Shown: positions 1-7,140, numbered from the stretch's first letter. The stretch is 7,726 bases of DNA from an uncultured Eggerthellaceae bacterium (GCA_934623455.1 CAKTVK010000099.1:1-7726); one strand, 5' to 3'. Notes: generated by a model not told the origin, from the letters alone. Program-made: numbers and translations.

Positions 1-252
1 GTTGATGTTCCTTCCCATACATTGCAGCTTTCGTCCACCCAGGATAATGGCTCGCTGAAGGAAACGCTACCTTTCGAAGGTGATGGCGAGAATATCGAAA
101 TTGGCTTTAACTGCGCTTATGTGACCGACGGCCTTTCTTCTGCCGATGGCGACGATATTTTCCTTGAACTCACTTCCTCGGCGAAGGCCGGTGTGTTTAA
201 AACCGAAGGGGAGTGCAGCTTCCTGTATCTGGTTATGCCAATGCGCATCTAA
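1..252 (+). CDS. dnaN: DNA polymerase III beta subunit (sliding clamp), 3' end only
   Basis: The frame is open from base 1 to a TAA stop and encodes the last 83 residues of the sliding clamp; the start lies left of the window. The clamp is a ring-shaped dimer that encircles DNA and tethers the replicative polymerase. Visible here is most of the third clamp fold: an IGFN segment followed by YVTDGLSS, then IFLELTSSAKAGVFK, and the diagnostic ending FLYLVMPMRI. Nearly all bacterial beta clamps end in a close variant of this (E. coli VVMPMRL), and these terminal residues line the groove where clamp partners bind. recF follows after 19 bp, the usual dnaA-dnaN-recF order near oriC. An internal TTG at base 22 could open a shorter frame but is only an internal Leu codon of this gene. 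Confidence 0.96.
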   Translation, partial: VDVPSHTLQLSSTQDNGSLKETLPFEGDGENIEIGFNCAYVTDGLSSADGDDIFLELTSSAKAGVFKTEGECSFLYLVMPMRI

Positions 253-271
253 TTTCGTCGATAGGGTTTTC

Positions 272-1429
272 ATGTCGTTGCAGATTACGCAACTTGAATT
301 GTCTAACTTCCGGAATTATCGGGAGTTTAAGTGCGACGATTTATCGAAATTGAATATCTTCGTGGGCCCGAACGCGGTTGGTAAGACGAACATTGTCGAA
401 AGCATTGATCTGCTGACAAGCATTTCTTCTTTCCGCAATCCCCGCGTCGCGGAATTAATGGGGCCTTATGAAGATTTTGCCCGAGCGCGTGCACAGGTGA
501 AAGACGATCATCGCGCGCTGGAATTTGAGTTGCGGATGAAGGACGGGAAAAAGAAGTACTTCTACAACGGGAAAGAGAAACCGGCTAACCAGCTCCGAGG
601 GATCATGCCATCGGTGACGTTTACCCCCGATGACCTCTCGCTGATAAAAGGGGCGAATTCGTTTCGCCGCCGCGCGCTGGATGTGCTTGGTTCGCAACTT
701 TCCGCAAATTATCCGGTTGTGAGAAAAGATTTCGAGCAAATCCTTCGCCAGAAGAACAATTTGCTGAAAGATAATCCGTCTTTGGCGTTCCTTGAGAGCG
801 TCAACGAGATGTTTGTGCTGTATGCGGCTCAGCTGTATTGTTATCGTGTGAGTTTGTTTGAAAAGCTGCTGCCTTACGTGAGCGAATATTATCGGAATAT
901 TTCGCACCGCGGTGAAGAAGTGACGGCGCGCTACATTCCTTCTTGGCTCGCTGAAAATGTTTCATGTGAAACATTTGCGGTTGATCTTCCTGACTCTCAC
1001 GATAAAGAGCAAGTTCGTTCTATTTTGCTTGATGCAGTGAATGTGTCGAACCAGCGTGAGCTTGCGGCGCGCCATGCTCTTATTGGCCCGCATAAAGACA
1101 GCATCCTTTTCTCTATTGACGGACGCGAAGCCGGAACGTTTGGGAGCCAAGGGCAGCAGCGTTCGTTGGTTCTTGCGTGGAAACTTGCCGAGGTGCGGCT
1201 CGTGCAGGAAATGTTGGATACGAAACCGATTTTGCTGTTGGATGATGTGATGAGTGAGCTTGATGAATTGCGCCGCCAAGAATTGACCCGCTATGTGTTG
1301 TCTAGCACGCAAACGTTTATTACCACCACGAATCTGAGCTACTTTACCCAAGATATGCTCGATTGTGCTCATATCGTTCATTTAAATTATCAAGGAGATG
1401 AAAACCAATGCAAGAATTGCGAGAACTAA
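272..1429 (+). CDS. recF: DNA replication and repair protein RecF
   Basis: This 385-residue SMC/ABC-like ATPase is of normal family length. RecF binds ssDNA-dsDNA junctions with RecO and RecR and helps load RecA at stalled forks and gaps. Motifs in order: start MSLQITQLELSNFRNY (typical of RecF), Walker A GPNAVGKT at residues 32-39, FTPDDLSLIKG near 117-127 with FRRRALD just after, HALIGPHKD near 268-275, ABC signature SQGQQRS at 292-298, and Walker B with catalytic acid ILLLDDVMSELD at 320-331. The frame is open upstream to an ATG at 146, but that would overlap dnaN by about 100 bp and add 42 residues unlike any RecF. The ATG at 272 starts exactly where the family starts, although only a weak AGGG precedes it, so translation may be coupled to dnaN. 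The 3' end overlaps the next gene by 22 bp. Confidence 0.96.
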   Translation: MSLQITQLELSNFRNYREFKCDDLSKLNIFVGPNAVGKTNIVESIDLLTSISSFRNPRVAELMGPYEDFARARAQVKDDHRALEFELRMKDGKKKYFYNGKEKPANQLRGIMPSVTFTPDDLSLIKGANSFRRRALDVLGSQLSANYPVVRKDFEQILRQKNNLLKDNPSLAFLESVNEMFVLYAAQLYCYRVSLFEKLLPYVSEYYRNISHRGEEVTARYIPSWLAENVSCETFAVDLPDSHDKEQVRSILLDAVNVSNQRELAARHALIGPHKDSILFSIDGREAGTFGSQGQQRSLVLAWKLAEVRLVQEMLDTKPILLLDDVMSELDELRRQELTRYVLSSTQTFITTTNLSYFTQDMLDCAHIVHLNYQGDENQCKNCEN

Positions 1430-1941
1430 AGCCGGTTTCTCTCTCCCAGGAAATGTATTCGGTTTTCGAGCAGATAACGGGTTCCGCCGAGCAAGCGCGG
1501 ATCCAGATGCGCGCCGTGCAAGTGGAGGATGCTTATCAGACGGCGGTGCAAAACGTTTTCGGACGTGCAGCGACGCTTGTTTTGAAGCGCACGAATGCGG
1601 TGTATTGCTTTGAAGAAAAGGGAATCACCCAGTTCGTTGTCTATTCCGACGACAGCGGTGTTCGTTCTTCGCTTGATGCGCGACAAGGTTTGCTGAAAAT
1701 CGACCTTTTTAAGCAGGGAATCGATTTCATGCAGTTCAAGGTGCTTCCCGCGCAGCGAAGCATTAAAAATCGCCACCCGTTTGAGAATGCAGTTGTCGCG
1801 CCGCTTAAGACTCGTTTGCGTGAGCTTACGGCAGAAGAGTTGGCGGAAGTGGATGAATTTGTTTCTTCCGTTGAAGACGAAGGCGTGCGCGAGGCTCTTC
1901 GTCAGGCTGTAATAAGCGATTTACGCGCTCAATCGAAGTAA
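1408..1941 (+). CDS. dciA: DUF721 / DciA-like protein (probable replicative helicase loader)
   Basis: A 177-residue soluble protein, with no signal peptide or membrane segment visible. The region about 40-115 fits the DUF721 (DciA) fold: a helix with VFGRAATLVLKRTN, an ITQFVVYSDDSGVRSSLDARQGLLKIDLFKQG stretch, then FMQFKVLPAQRS. DciA proteins act with DnaB in bacteria that lack DnaC/DnaI loaders. The usual W-x-x-V-V-G near the domain start is reduced to VFG, so the match is divergent and rests partly on position: actinobacteria keep a DUF721 gene between recF and gyrB. The C-terminal 45 residues are acidic and helical (ELTAEELAEVDEF and following). The start is well supported by AAGGAG at 1392-1397, 10 nt before ATG and inside recF, so translation is probably coupled. 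The helicase-loading role is inferred from family and context. Confidence 0.75.
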   Translation: MQELRELKPVSLSQEMYSVFEQITGSAEQARIQMRAVQVEDAYQTAVQNVFGRAATLVLKRTNAVYCFEEKGITQFVVYSDDSGVRSSLDARQGLLKIDLFKQGIDFMQFKVLPAQRSIKNRHPFENAVVAPLKTRLRELTAEELAEVDEFVSSVEDEGVREALRQAVISDLRAQSK

Positions 1942-1962
1942 AAAGGTGTTTCAAACGCCATA

Positions 1963-2034
1963 ATACCCCACAAACCCGTTATATGGTGCTTCTATTGCCT
2001 TCTAGCCATATGTTTTGTGGTGGTGTGGTGGTAT
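1963..2034. repeat. Interrupted inverted repeat overlapping the gyrB promoter
   Basis: Three complementary segment pairs are nested in order: ATACC (1963-1967) with GGTAT (2030-2034), CCACAAA (1968-1974) with TTTGTGG (2014-2020), and ATATGG (1981-1986) with CCATAT (2006-2011). The central loop is 19 nt. The outer right arm runs into the -10 hexamer. It could be an operator, a cruciform-prone element, or a hairpin in transcripts reading through from dciA. There is no T-run, so it is not a canonical terminator. The pairing is directly visible; any function is inference. Confidence 0.5.
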
Positions 2035-2037
2035 AAT
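2029..2037 (+). promoter_or_regulatory. gyrB-gyrA promoter, extended -10 type
   Basis: TGGTATAAT is a perfect extended -10 (TGn plus consensus TATAAT). No good -35 lies 16-18 bp upstream, where the sequence reads near TATGTT, which is typical when the TGn motif compensates. The inferred transcription start is near 2044, giving a leader of about 35 nt before the GTG of gyrB. It sits in the 137-bp gap after dciA, the only sizeable non-coding gap left of gyrB. Gyrase genes are commonly induced by DNA relaxation through their promoter sequence, but nothing here proves that. Confidence 0.7.
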
Positions 2038-2078
2038 TATTCGGTTAAATTGGTTTCTATACGAGAAAGGGAATAAAC

Positions 2079-4049
2079 GTGACTCAGCAGAAACCAGATC
2101 ACTACGATGGCTCCGACATCCAAGTTCTTGAAGGTCTTGAGCCGGTTCGTAAACGTCCTGGCATGTATATCGGTTCAACGGGTCCGCGCGGTTTGCACCA
2201 CCTGGTCTATGAAGTGGTGGACAATGCGGTAGACGAAGCGCTTGCTGGCTACTGCAATCATATTGAGGTTTGGATTAACCCCGACAACTCCGTTACCGTG
2301 CAAGATAATGGTCGCGGCATTCCCGTTGATCTTCATCCGAAAGAGAATATTCCAACCGTTGAAGTTGTTCTGACCATTTTGCACGCAGGCGGCAAGTTCG
2401 GCGGCGAAGGGTACAAAGTTTCCGGTGGTCTTCACGGCGTTGGCGTTTCCGTTGTCAACGCGCTTTCGAAGCGCACGGAAGTTGAAGTGTGCCGCGATGG
2501 CAAGAAATACGCGATTTCGTTCGCGTATGGCAAAACCATCGAGAAGATGAAGGTTATTGGCGACAGCGACACTACGGGTACGCGTGTGACGTTTTGGCCC
2601 GATGAGACGATTTTCACCGAGACGACCGTTTTCGATTACGATACGTTGGCAAATCGCTTCCGCGAGATGGCTTTCTTGAATAAAGGCCTCAAAATCACGC
2701 TGTATGATTTGCGCACCAACGAGGGCGAGGAAGCGCAAGGTGTCGAAGGTGGCAGTGAATTCGTCAAGAAGGAAACGTTCCACTACGAAGGTGGCATTGT
2801 TGACTTCGTAACGTATCTCACCGATGGAAAAGAAACGCTGAACACCCCGATTTACTTCGAAGCCGAAAACGAGGATGGCGCGGTTGAAGTCTGCATGCAG
2901 TGGACCACTTCGTATTCTTCGAATTCGGTTTTGGCATTCGCGAATAACATCAACACGCACGAAGGCGGCACGCACCTTGATGGTTTCAAGCAAGCTGTTA
3001 CGCGCACGCTGAATGAGTACGCTCGCGATAAGAAGATCCTCAAGGGTAAAGAAGCTAATCTGACAGGTGATGACTGCCGCGAAGGTTTGGCTGCCATCAT
3101 TTCCGTGAAACTGCACGAGCCTCAGTTCGAAGGCCAGACGAAGACGAAACTCGGAAATACGGAAATCCGCAGCTTGGTGCAAACGGCGGTGCAGCGTGGT
3201 TTGGCGGAATTCTTGGAAGAAAACCCCGGCGCTGCAAAGAAGATCGTCGGAAAAGCCGCCCAAGCACTCAAAGCACGCGAAGCTGCTCGTAAAGCACGCG
3301 AGACCGCACGTAAGGGTGTTTTGGAATCATTCTCTATGCCGGGTAAGCTGGCGGACTGCTCCTGCAAGGACCCTTCCCTTTCCGAAATCTTCATTGTAGA
3401 GGGCGACTCCGCAGGTGGTTCCGCAAAGCAGGCGCGCGATCGTAAGCATCAAGCTATCATGCCGTTGCGTGGTAAGATTCTTAACGTTGAACGCGCTGGT
3501 CAGAACCGCGCTTTGTCGTCGGAAACCATTTCTTCGCTGATTACTGCCATTGGAACGAATATCGGCGAGAAATTCGATGCAAGCAAGGCGCGCTATCACC
3601 GTATCATCATCATGACCGATGCCGATGTTGACGGCGCACATATTCGCTGCCTTCTTCTGACGTTCTTCTATCGTTACATGCCTGATCTTATTCGCTTGGG
3701 GTACGTATATTGTGCGCAACCGCCGCTGTTCGGCCTGAAGAAGAAAAACTCGCGCTCACCCAAGGTCGAGAAGTACATTTTTGACGAAAAAGCGCTTAAG
3801 CAGCATATGTCTGAGCTGGCCGACCCCGAAAAATACGATGTCCAGCGCTATAAGGGTCTTGGTGAAATGGACCCCGAGCAGCTTTGGGAGACCACTATGG
3901 AGCCTACGAGCCGCACGCTCGTTCAGGTGAGCATCGATGATGCTGCTATGGCAGAGCTTGTGGTGACCGAATTGATGGGCGACCAAGTTGAACCGCGCAA
4001 ACAGTTTATTCAGAACCATGCAAAAGACGTCCGTTACCTGGATATTTAA
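2079..4049 (+). CDS. gyrB: DNA gyrase subunit B
   Basis: The ATPase subunit of the A2B2 type II topoisomerase that introduces negative supercoils. The 656-residue length is that of Gram-positive GyrB, without the extra C-terminal insertion of E. coli GyrB. GHKL ATPase domain: EVVDNAVDEALAG with catalytic Glu45 and Mg-binding Asn49, DNGRGIPV at 77-83, ATP lid GGLHGVGVSVVNALS at 116-130. The transducer carries QTKTKLG at 353-359 with the ATP-contacting Lys355. TOPRIM domain: EGDSAGGSAK from 441, PLRGKILNVE at 462-471, DADVD at 514-518, QRYKGLGEM at 589-597. It ends FIQNHAKDVRYLDI, the classic tail. The start is GTG, supported by AAAGGGA at 2066-2072, 6 nt upstream, and by MTQQKPDHYDGSDIQVLEGLEPVRKRPGMYIG matching family N-termini. 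Arg464 occupies the E. coli Lys447 position, as is common in Gram-positives. gyrA follows after 12 bp. Confidence 0.98.
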   Translation: MTQQKPDHYDGSDIQVLEGLEPVRKRPGMYIGSTGPRGLHHLVYEVVDNAVDEALAGYCNHIEVWINPDNSVTVQDNGRGIPVDLHPKENIPTVEVVLTILHAGGKFGGEGYKVSGGLHGVGVSVVNALSKRTEVEVCRDGKKYAISFAYGKTIEKMKVIGDSDTTGTRVTFWPDETIFTETTVFDYDTLANRFREMAFLNKGLKITLYDLRTNEGEEAQGVEGGSEFVKKETFHYEGGIVDFVTYLTDGKETLNTPIYFEAENEDGAVEVCMQWTTSYSSNSVLAFANNINTHEGGTHLDGFKQAVTRTLNEYARDKKILKGKEANLTGDDCREGLAAIISVKLHEPQFEGQTKTKLGNTEIRSLVQTAVQRGLAEFLEENPGAAKKIVGKAAQALKAREAARKARETARKGVLESFSMPGKLADCSCKDPSLSEIFIVEGDSAGGSAKQARDRKHQAIMPLRGKILNVERAGQNRALSSETISSLITAIGTNIGEKFDASKARYHRIIIMTDADVDGAHIRCLLLTFFYRYMPDLIRLGYVYCAQPPLFGLKKKNSRSPKVEKYIFDEKALKQHMSELADPEKYDVQRYKGLGEMDPEQLWETTMEPTSRTLVQVSIDDAAMAELVVTELMGDQVEPRKQFIQNHAKDVRYLDI

Positions 4050-4061
4050 GGAGGGTGAGAA

Positions 4062-6737
4062 ATGGCTGACGAAATGAATGAATCTCAAAACCCTCAAGGG
4101 GAACAAGAAGAAACCGAAACCGAGGTAAGCGGTTTCGAGCAGCATAATCTGAAAATTCGCACCACCGAGCTTGGCAGCGAGATGCGCACGTCGTTCTTGG
4201 AGTATTCCATGAGCGTTATTGTCTCACGCGCCCTGCCCGATGTCCGCGATGGTTTGAAGCCTGTCCATCGCCGTATTTTGTACGCAATGTACGAAAGCGG
4301 CAATACGCCGAACAAGCCGCATGTGAAATCGGCGCGTCCGGTTGGCGACTGCATGGGTAAATATCACCCCCACGGCGACGCGGCAATCTACGACACCATG
4401 GTGCGTTTGGCGCAAGACTTCAGCATGCGGGTTCCTCTGGTCGATGGTCACGGAAACTTCGGCTCCATTGACGGCGATAGCGCTGCAGCTATGCGTTACA
4501 CCGAAGCGCGCTTGGATAAGGCAGCCATGGAGCTGCTGCGCGATCTGGATAAAGAGACGGTCGATTTCCAACCGAACTACGACGAAAGCTTGCAAGAGCC
4601 TAAGGTTCTTCCTGCGCGCTTCCCGAACTTGCTGGTCAACGGCTCGAATGGTATTGCCGTTGGTATGGCAACGAATATTCCGCCTCACAATTTGGGCGAA
4701 ACAATCGACGCCGCCTGCATGGTTCTTGACAACCCTGAAGTAACCACTGAAGAACTCATGACAGTTCTCCCTGGTCCCGATTTCCCCACGGGTGGCATCA
4801 TTATGGGCCGCAAGGGCATCAAGGATGCCTACGAAACGGGTCGTGGATCGCTGACGGTTCGTGCGAAGTGTGAAATTGTCGAAGGCAAGAACGGTAAATC
4901 GTCCATTGTTGTCAAAGAGATTCCCTATCAGGTGAATCGTAAGCGTCTGCTTGAAAAACTCGGCGAGCTCGTGCGCGACAAGAAATTGCCCGAAATCAGC
5001 AACATCCACGACGCTGCCGACCGTCATGGCATCGACATCATCATTGAGCTCAAGCAAAATTCCATGCCCCAAGTTGTGTTGAATAAGCTGTTCAAGTCTA
5101 CGCAGCTGCAAACGGGTTTCGGCGTGAATATGTTGGCGCTGGTCAATGGCGTGCCCAAAGTTCTTTCGTTGAAGGATACATTGGTGCACTACGTTAATCA
5201 CCAGCGTGATGTTATTTTGCGCCGCACACGTTATGATTTGGCACGTGCCGAAGAACGCGCTCATATCCTTGAAGGTTTGGTCATTGCGCTTGACAATATC
5301 GACGAAGTTATCAAGATCATTCGTGCATCCGATACCGATAAGCAAGCAAGTGACGAGTTGATGAGCCGTTTTGGCCTATCAAAACGTCAATGCGATGCCA
5401 TCTTGGAAATGAAGTTGCGCCGTTTGACCGGCTTGGAGCGCGAAAAGATCGAATCTGAGTTGCAAGAATTGCGCGAAAAGATTGAATACTATAAGCGTGT
5501 CTTGGAAGATGACGGCCTGGTGCGCAGCATCATCAAAGAAGAAATGATGGAAATCAAGAAGCGCTTCGGCACGCCGCGTCGTACCGAGATTACCGGCGCA
5601 ACGAAAGACATCGATGTCGAGGATCTTGTTCCCGATGAAAATGTTGTCATTACCATGACGCAAACGGGTTACATCAAGCGCATGCCGGTATCGCTGTACC
5701 GTCAGCAGAAACGCGGCGGTAAGGGCATGCAGGGTGCTGCGAATCTGAAAGAAAATGATTTCGTGGAGCATCTCTTCGTTGCATCGAATCATTGCTACAT
5801 GTTGTTCTTCACCAGCGCCGGAAAAGTGTATCGCCTGAAAGCGTACGAGATTCCCGAGGCTTCCCGCCAAGCGCGCGGCACGGCCATTGTCAACCTGCTC
5901 AACCTTGATAAGGATGAAACGGTTCAGGCCATCATTGCTTCGAAAGAATTCCCCGCAGATGAATTCTTGATGTTCGGCACGAAAAACGGCGTGGTGAAGA
6001 AAACATCGATGGATCAATACGACCGCACGCGCAGGGAAGGCTTGATTGCCATCAATATGCGCGAAGGCGATGAGCTCATCAGCGTAAAGCGCGTCAAAGA
6101 GGGCGATGACATCATCATGGTGTCGGCCGCCGGCAAGGCGCTGCTGTTTCCCGAAAGCGAGATTCGCGCAACAGGACGTGATACATCGGGCGTGCGCGGT
6201 ATGAAGGTTCCCGATGGCGTAAATGTGTTGGGCATGGAAATCTCCAGACCCGATGCCGATTTGCTGGTTATCACCGAAAACGGCTACGGTAAGAGAACGC
6301 CACTTACGGAGTATCCGTCGCATCATCGCGGCGCGCAAGGTGTCTTCACCATTACGATGACCGAAAAGAAGGGCCAGCTCATTGCCATGAAGGTGGTTGA
6401 GTCCGGCGAAGAAGTCATGGTTATCACACACGAAGGCGTTATTGTGAGAACATCGGTTGATGGCATTTCCCAGCTGGGTCGATCTGCCCAGGGTGTTCGC
6501 ATCATGGATGTTGCAGATGACGATGCCGTAACTGCGCTTGCTATTCTTGCAGAAGGCGATGACGACGATCTGCCCGAAGATGAGGAGTTGGAAAGTTCCG
6601 TAGAAGAGCAGGCTGTTCAGGCAGGTAATGTTGAGTCGAATGAGTCAGGTATGGTTGACGAATTCGATGAGGATATCGAAGAAGACAACGCTGCCGATAA
6701 TGACGATGAGGGCGAATCGGAAGATGACTTCATCTAA
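4062..6737 (+). CDS. gyrA: DNA gyrase subunit A
   Basis: The DNA breakage-reunion and wrapping subunit of gyrase, 891 residues, slightly long for the family. Residues 1-30 are an acidic extension. The catalytic core begins near LGSEMRTSFLEYSMSVIVSRALPDVRDGLKPVHRR, with active-site Arg145-Tyr146 in AAMRYTEAR. The quinolone-determining region reads HPHGDAAIYDTMVRLAQDF: Ala107 stands at the E. coli Ser83 position and Asp111 at Asp87. The GyrA-box QKRGGKG (549-555) marks blade 1 of the C-terminal beta-pinwheel and separates GyrA from ParC, which lacks an intact box. After Arg813 there is no basic residue, and 831-891 is about half Asp/Glu. The start is set by AAGGAGG at 4048-4054, overlapping the gyrB stop and 7 nt before ATG. 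Co-transcription with gyrB is expected. Confidence 0.98.
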   Translation: MADEMNESQNPQGEQEETETEVSGFEQHNLKIRTTELGSEMRTSFLEYSMSVIVSRALPDVRDGLKPVHRRILYAMYESGNTPNKPHVKSARPVGDCMGKYHPHGDAAIYDTMVRLAQDFSMRVPLVDGHGNFGSIDGDSAAAMRYTEARLDKAAMELLRDLDKETVDFQPNYDESLQEPKVLPARFPNLLVNGSNGIAVGMATNIPPHNLGETIDAACMVLDNPEVTTEELMTVLPGPDFPTGGIIMGRKGIKDAYETGRGSLTVRAKCEIVEGKNGKSSIVVKEIPYQVNRKRLLEKLGELVRDKKLPEISNIHDAADRHGIDIIIELKQNSMPQVVLNKLFKSTQLQTGFGVNMLALVNGVPKVLSLKDTLVHYVNHQRDVILRRTRYDLARAEERAHILEGLVIALDNIDEVIKIIRASDTDKQASDELMSRFGLSKRQCDAILEMKLRRLTGLEREKIESELQELREKIEYYKRVLEDDGLVRSIIKEEMMEIKKRFGTPRRTEITGATKDIDVEDLVPDENVVITMTQTGYIKRMPVSLYRQQKRGGKGMQGAANLKENDFVEHLFVASNHCYMLFFTSAGKVYRLKAYEIPEASRQARGTAIVNLLNLDKDETVQAIIASKEFPADEFLMFGTKNGVVKKTSMDQYDRTRREGLIAINMREGDELISVKRVKEGDDIIMVSAAGKALLFPESEIRATGRDTSGVRGMKVPDGVNVLGMEISRPDADLLVITENGYGKRTPLTEYPSHHRGAQGVFTITMTEKKGQLIAMKVVESGEEVMVITHEGVIVRTSVDGISQLGRSAQGVRIMDVADDDAVTALAILAEGDDDDLPEDEELESSVEEQAVQAGNVESNESGMVDEFDEDIEEDNAADNDDEGESEDDFI

Positions 6738-6792
6738 GAAGAGCTTGGGACTATGCAACGCGTTGGTCGCTTAGTTCCCCGGTAAAATAACG

Positions 6793-6817
6793 CGCTTTCA
6801 GGATTAAAAGCGTTTTT
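6793..6817 (+). terminator. Probable intrinsic terminator of gyrB-gyrA
   Basis: CGCTTT (6793-6798) pairs with AAAGCG (6807-6812) around an 8-nt loop, and TTTTT follows at once. The stem is short (6 bp), so it may be only moderately efficient, but stem, position 55 bp after the gyrA stop and T-tract all fit. Confidence 0.55.
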
Positions 6818-6853
6818 GGGGATGTCGCAGGAATATGCTCCTGCGACATCCCC
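6818..6853. repeat. Perfect 15-bp stem-loop downstream of gyrA
   Basis: GGGGATGTCGCAGGA (6818-6832) and TCCTGCGACATCCCC (6839-6853) are exact reverse complements with a 6-nt loop (ATATGC). No T-tract follows on either strand: the five T bases lie before it on +, which gives A bases after it on -. It is therefore not a canonical intrinsic terminator in either direction. It abuts the T-tract of the preceding short terminator and may reinforce it, protect the gyrA mRNA 3' end from exonucleases, or be a copy of a dispersed intergenic hairpin. Confidence 0.7.
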
Positions 6854-6992
6854 TGTATAGAGTGCTCTTTGGCGCGCCGCCTCTCTAAGCTGCAGTGAGC
6901 GATCGTTGCTGCAGACGGATATGCTCGAAAGAGTGCGGCAACGGAGGCGAAAATGAGCACCGAACCTGGTTTAGGGAAAATTTTTACAAAAG
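6854..6992. other. Non-coding spacer between the gyrA hairpins and the tRNA promoter
   Basis: No convincing gene. Visible items are a GGCGCGCC palindrome (6871-6878), GCTGCAG repeated at 6889-6895 and 6908-6914 so that CTGCAG pairs across the loop GCGATCG, and two tiny overlapping frames. The frames are 6921-6956 (11 codons) and 6953-7009 (18 codons, MSTEPGLGKIFTKVENFA). The second has GGAGG 5 nt before its ATG. Many actinobacteria carry a DUF3566 membrane-protein gene between gyrA and tRNA-Ile; none is present here. From about 6974 the sequence becomes AT-rich, leading into the tRNA promoter. Confidence 0.5.
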
Positions 6993-7034
6993 TTGAAAAT
7001 TTTGCTTGACACGTACTGATTTGCGAAGTAAAGT
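6993..7034 (+). promoter_or_regulatory. Strong sigma-70-type promoter of the tRNA genes
   Basis: Consensus -35 TTGACA (7006-7011), 17-bp spacer, -10 TAAAGT (7029-7034). Alternating A and T tracts from 6977 to 7003 (GAAAATTTTT, TTGAAAATTTTG) look like an UP element for the RNA polymerase alpha subunits. The predicted start near 7041 is about 12 nt before tRNA-Ile, giving a very short 5' leader for RNase P. The block 6993-7013 matches the rRNA promoter block 7562-7582 at 20 of 21 bases. Confidence 0.88.
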
Positions 7035-7052
7035 AGTCAAGCACTTTCGCAA

Positions 7053-7129
<77 letters not shown>

Positions 7130-7140
7130 TTTTCCTTGCG

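Noticed and set aside
146..271. Upstream extension of recF from the ATG at 146
   Set aside because: It would overlap dnaN by about 100 bp and add 42 residues with no resemblance to RecF. The ATG at 272 gives the family's normal N-terminus and length.
303..388. Unusual RecF Walker A (GPNAVGKT rather than GPNGxGKT)
   Set aside because: It still satisfies GxxxxGKT, and Ala at this position also occurs in other RecF proteins, so it is not evidence of altered function.
1945..1959. Short hairpin GGTGTT/AACGCC right after the dciA-like stop
   Set aside because: Only six pairs including a G-U, a 3-nt loop and no T-tract; too weak to call a terminator.
2175..3263. Long minus-strand open frame opposite gyrB
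   Set aside because: A shadow of gyrB codon structure: the product shows no recognisable domain, while gyrB is conserved throughout.
4224..5345. Long minus-strand open frame opposite gyrA
   Set aside because: Same reason: it mirrors the gyrA codons, and the translation has no domain or plausible ribosome site.
5379..6431. Second long minus-strand open frame opposite gyrA
   Set aside because: A His- and Phe-rich translation typical of antisense shadows of coding sequence; no supporting signals.
6854..7052. Possible replication origin (DnaA boxes) in the gyrA-tRNA spacer
   Set aside because: I find no TTATCCACA-like boxes here. With dnaN at the left edge, oriC is more likely beside dnaA, outside the window.
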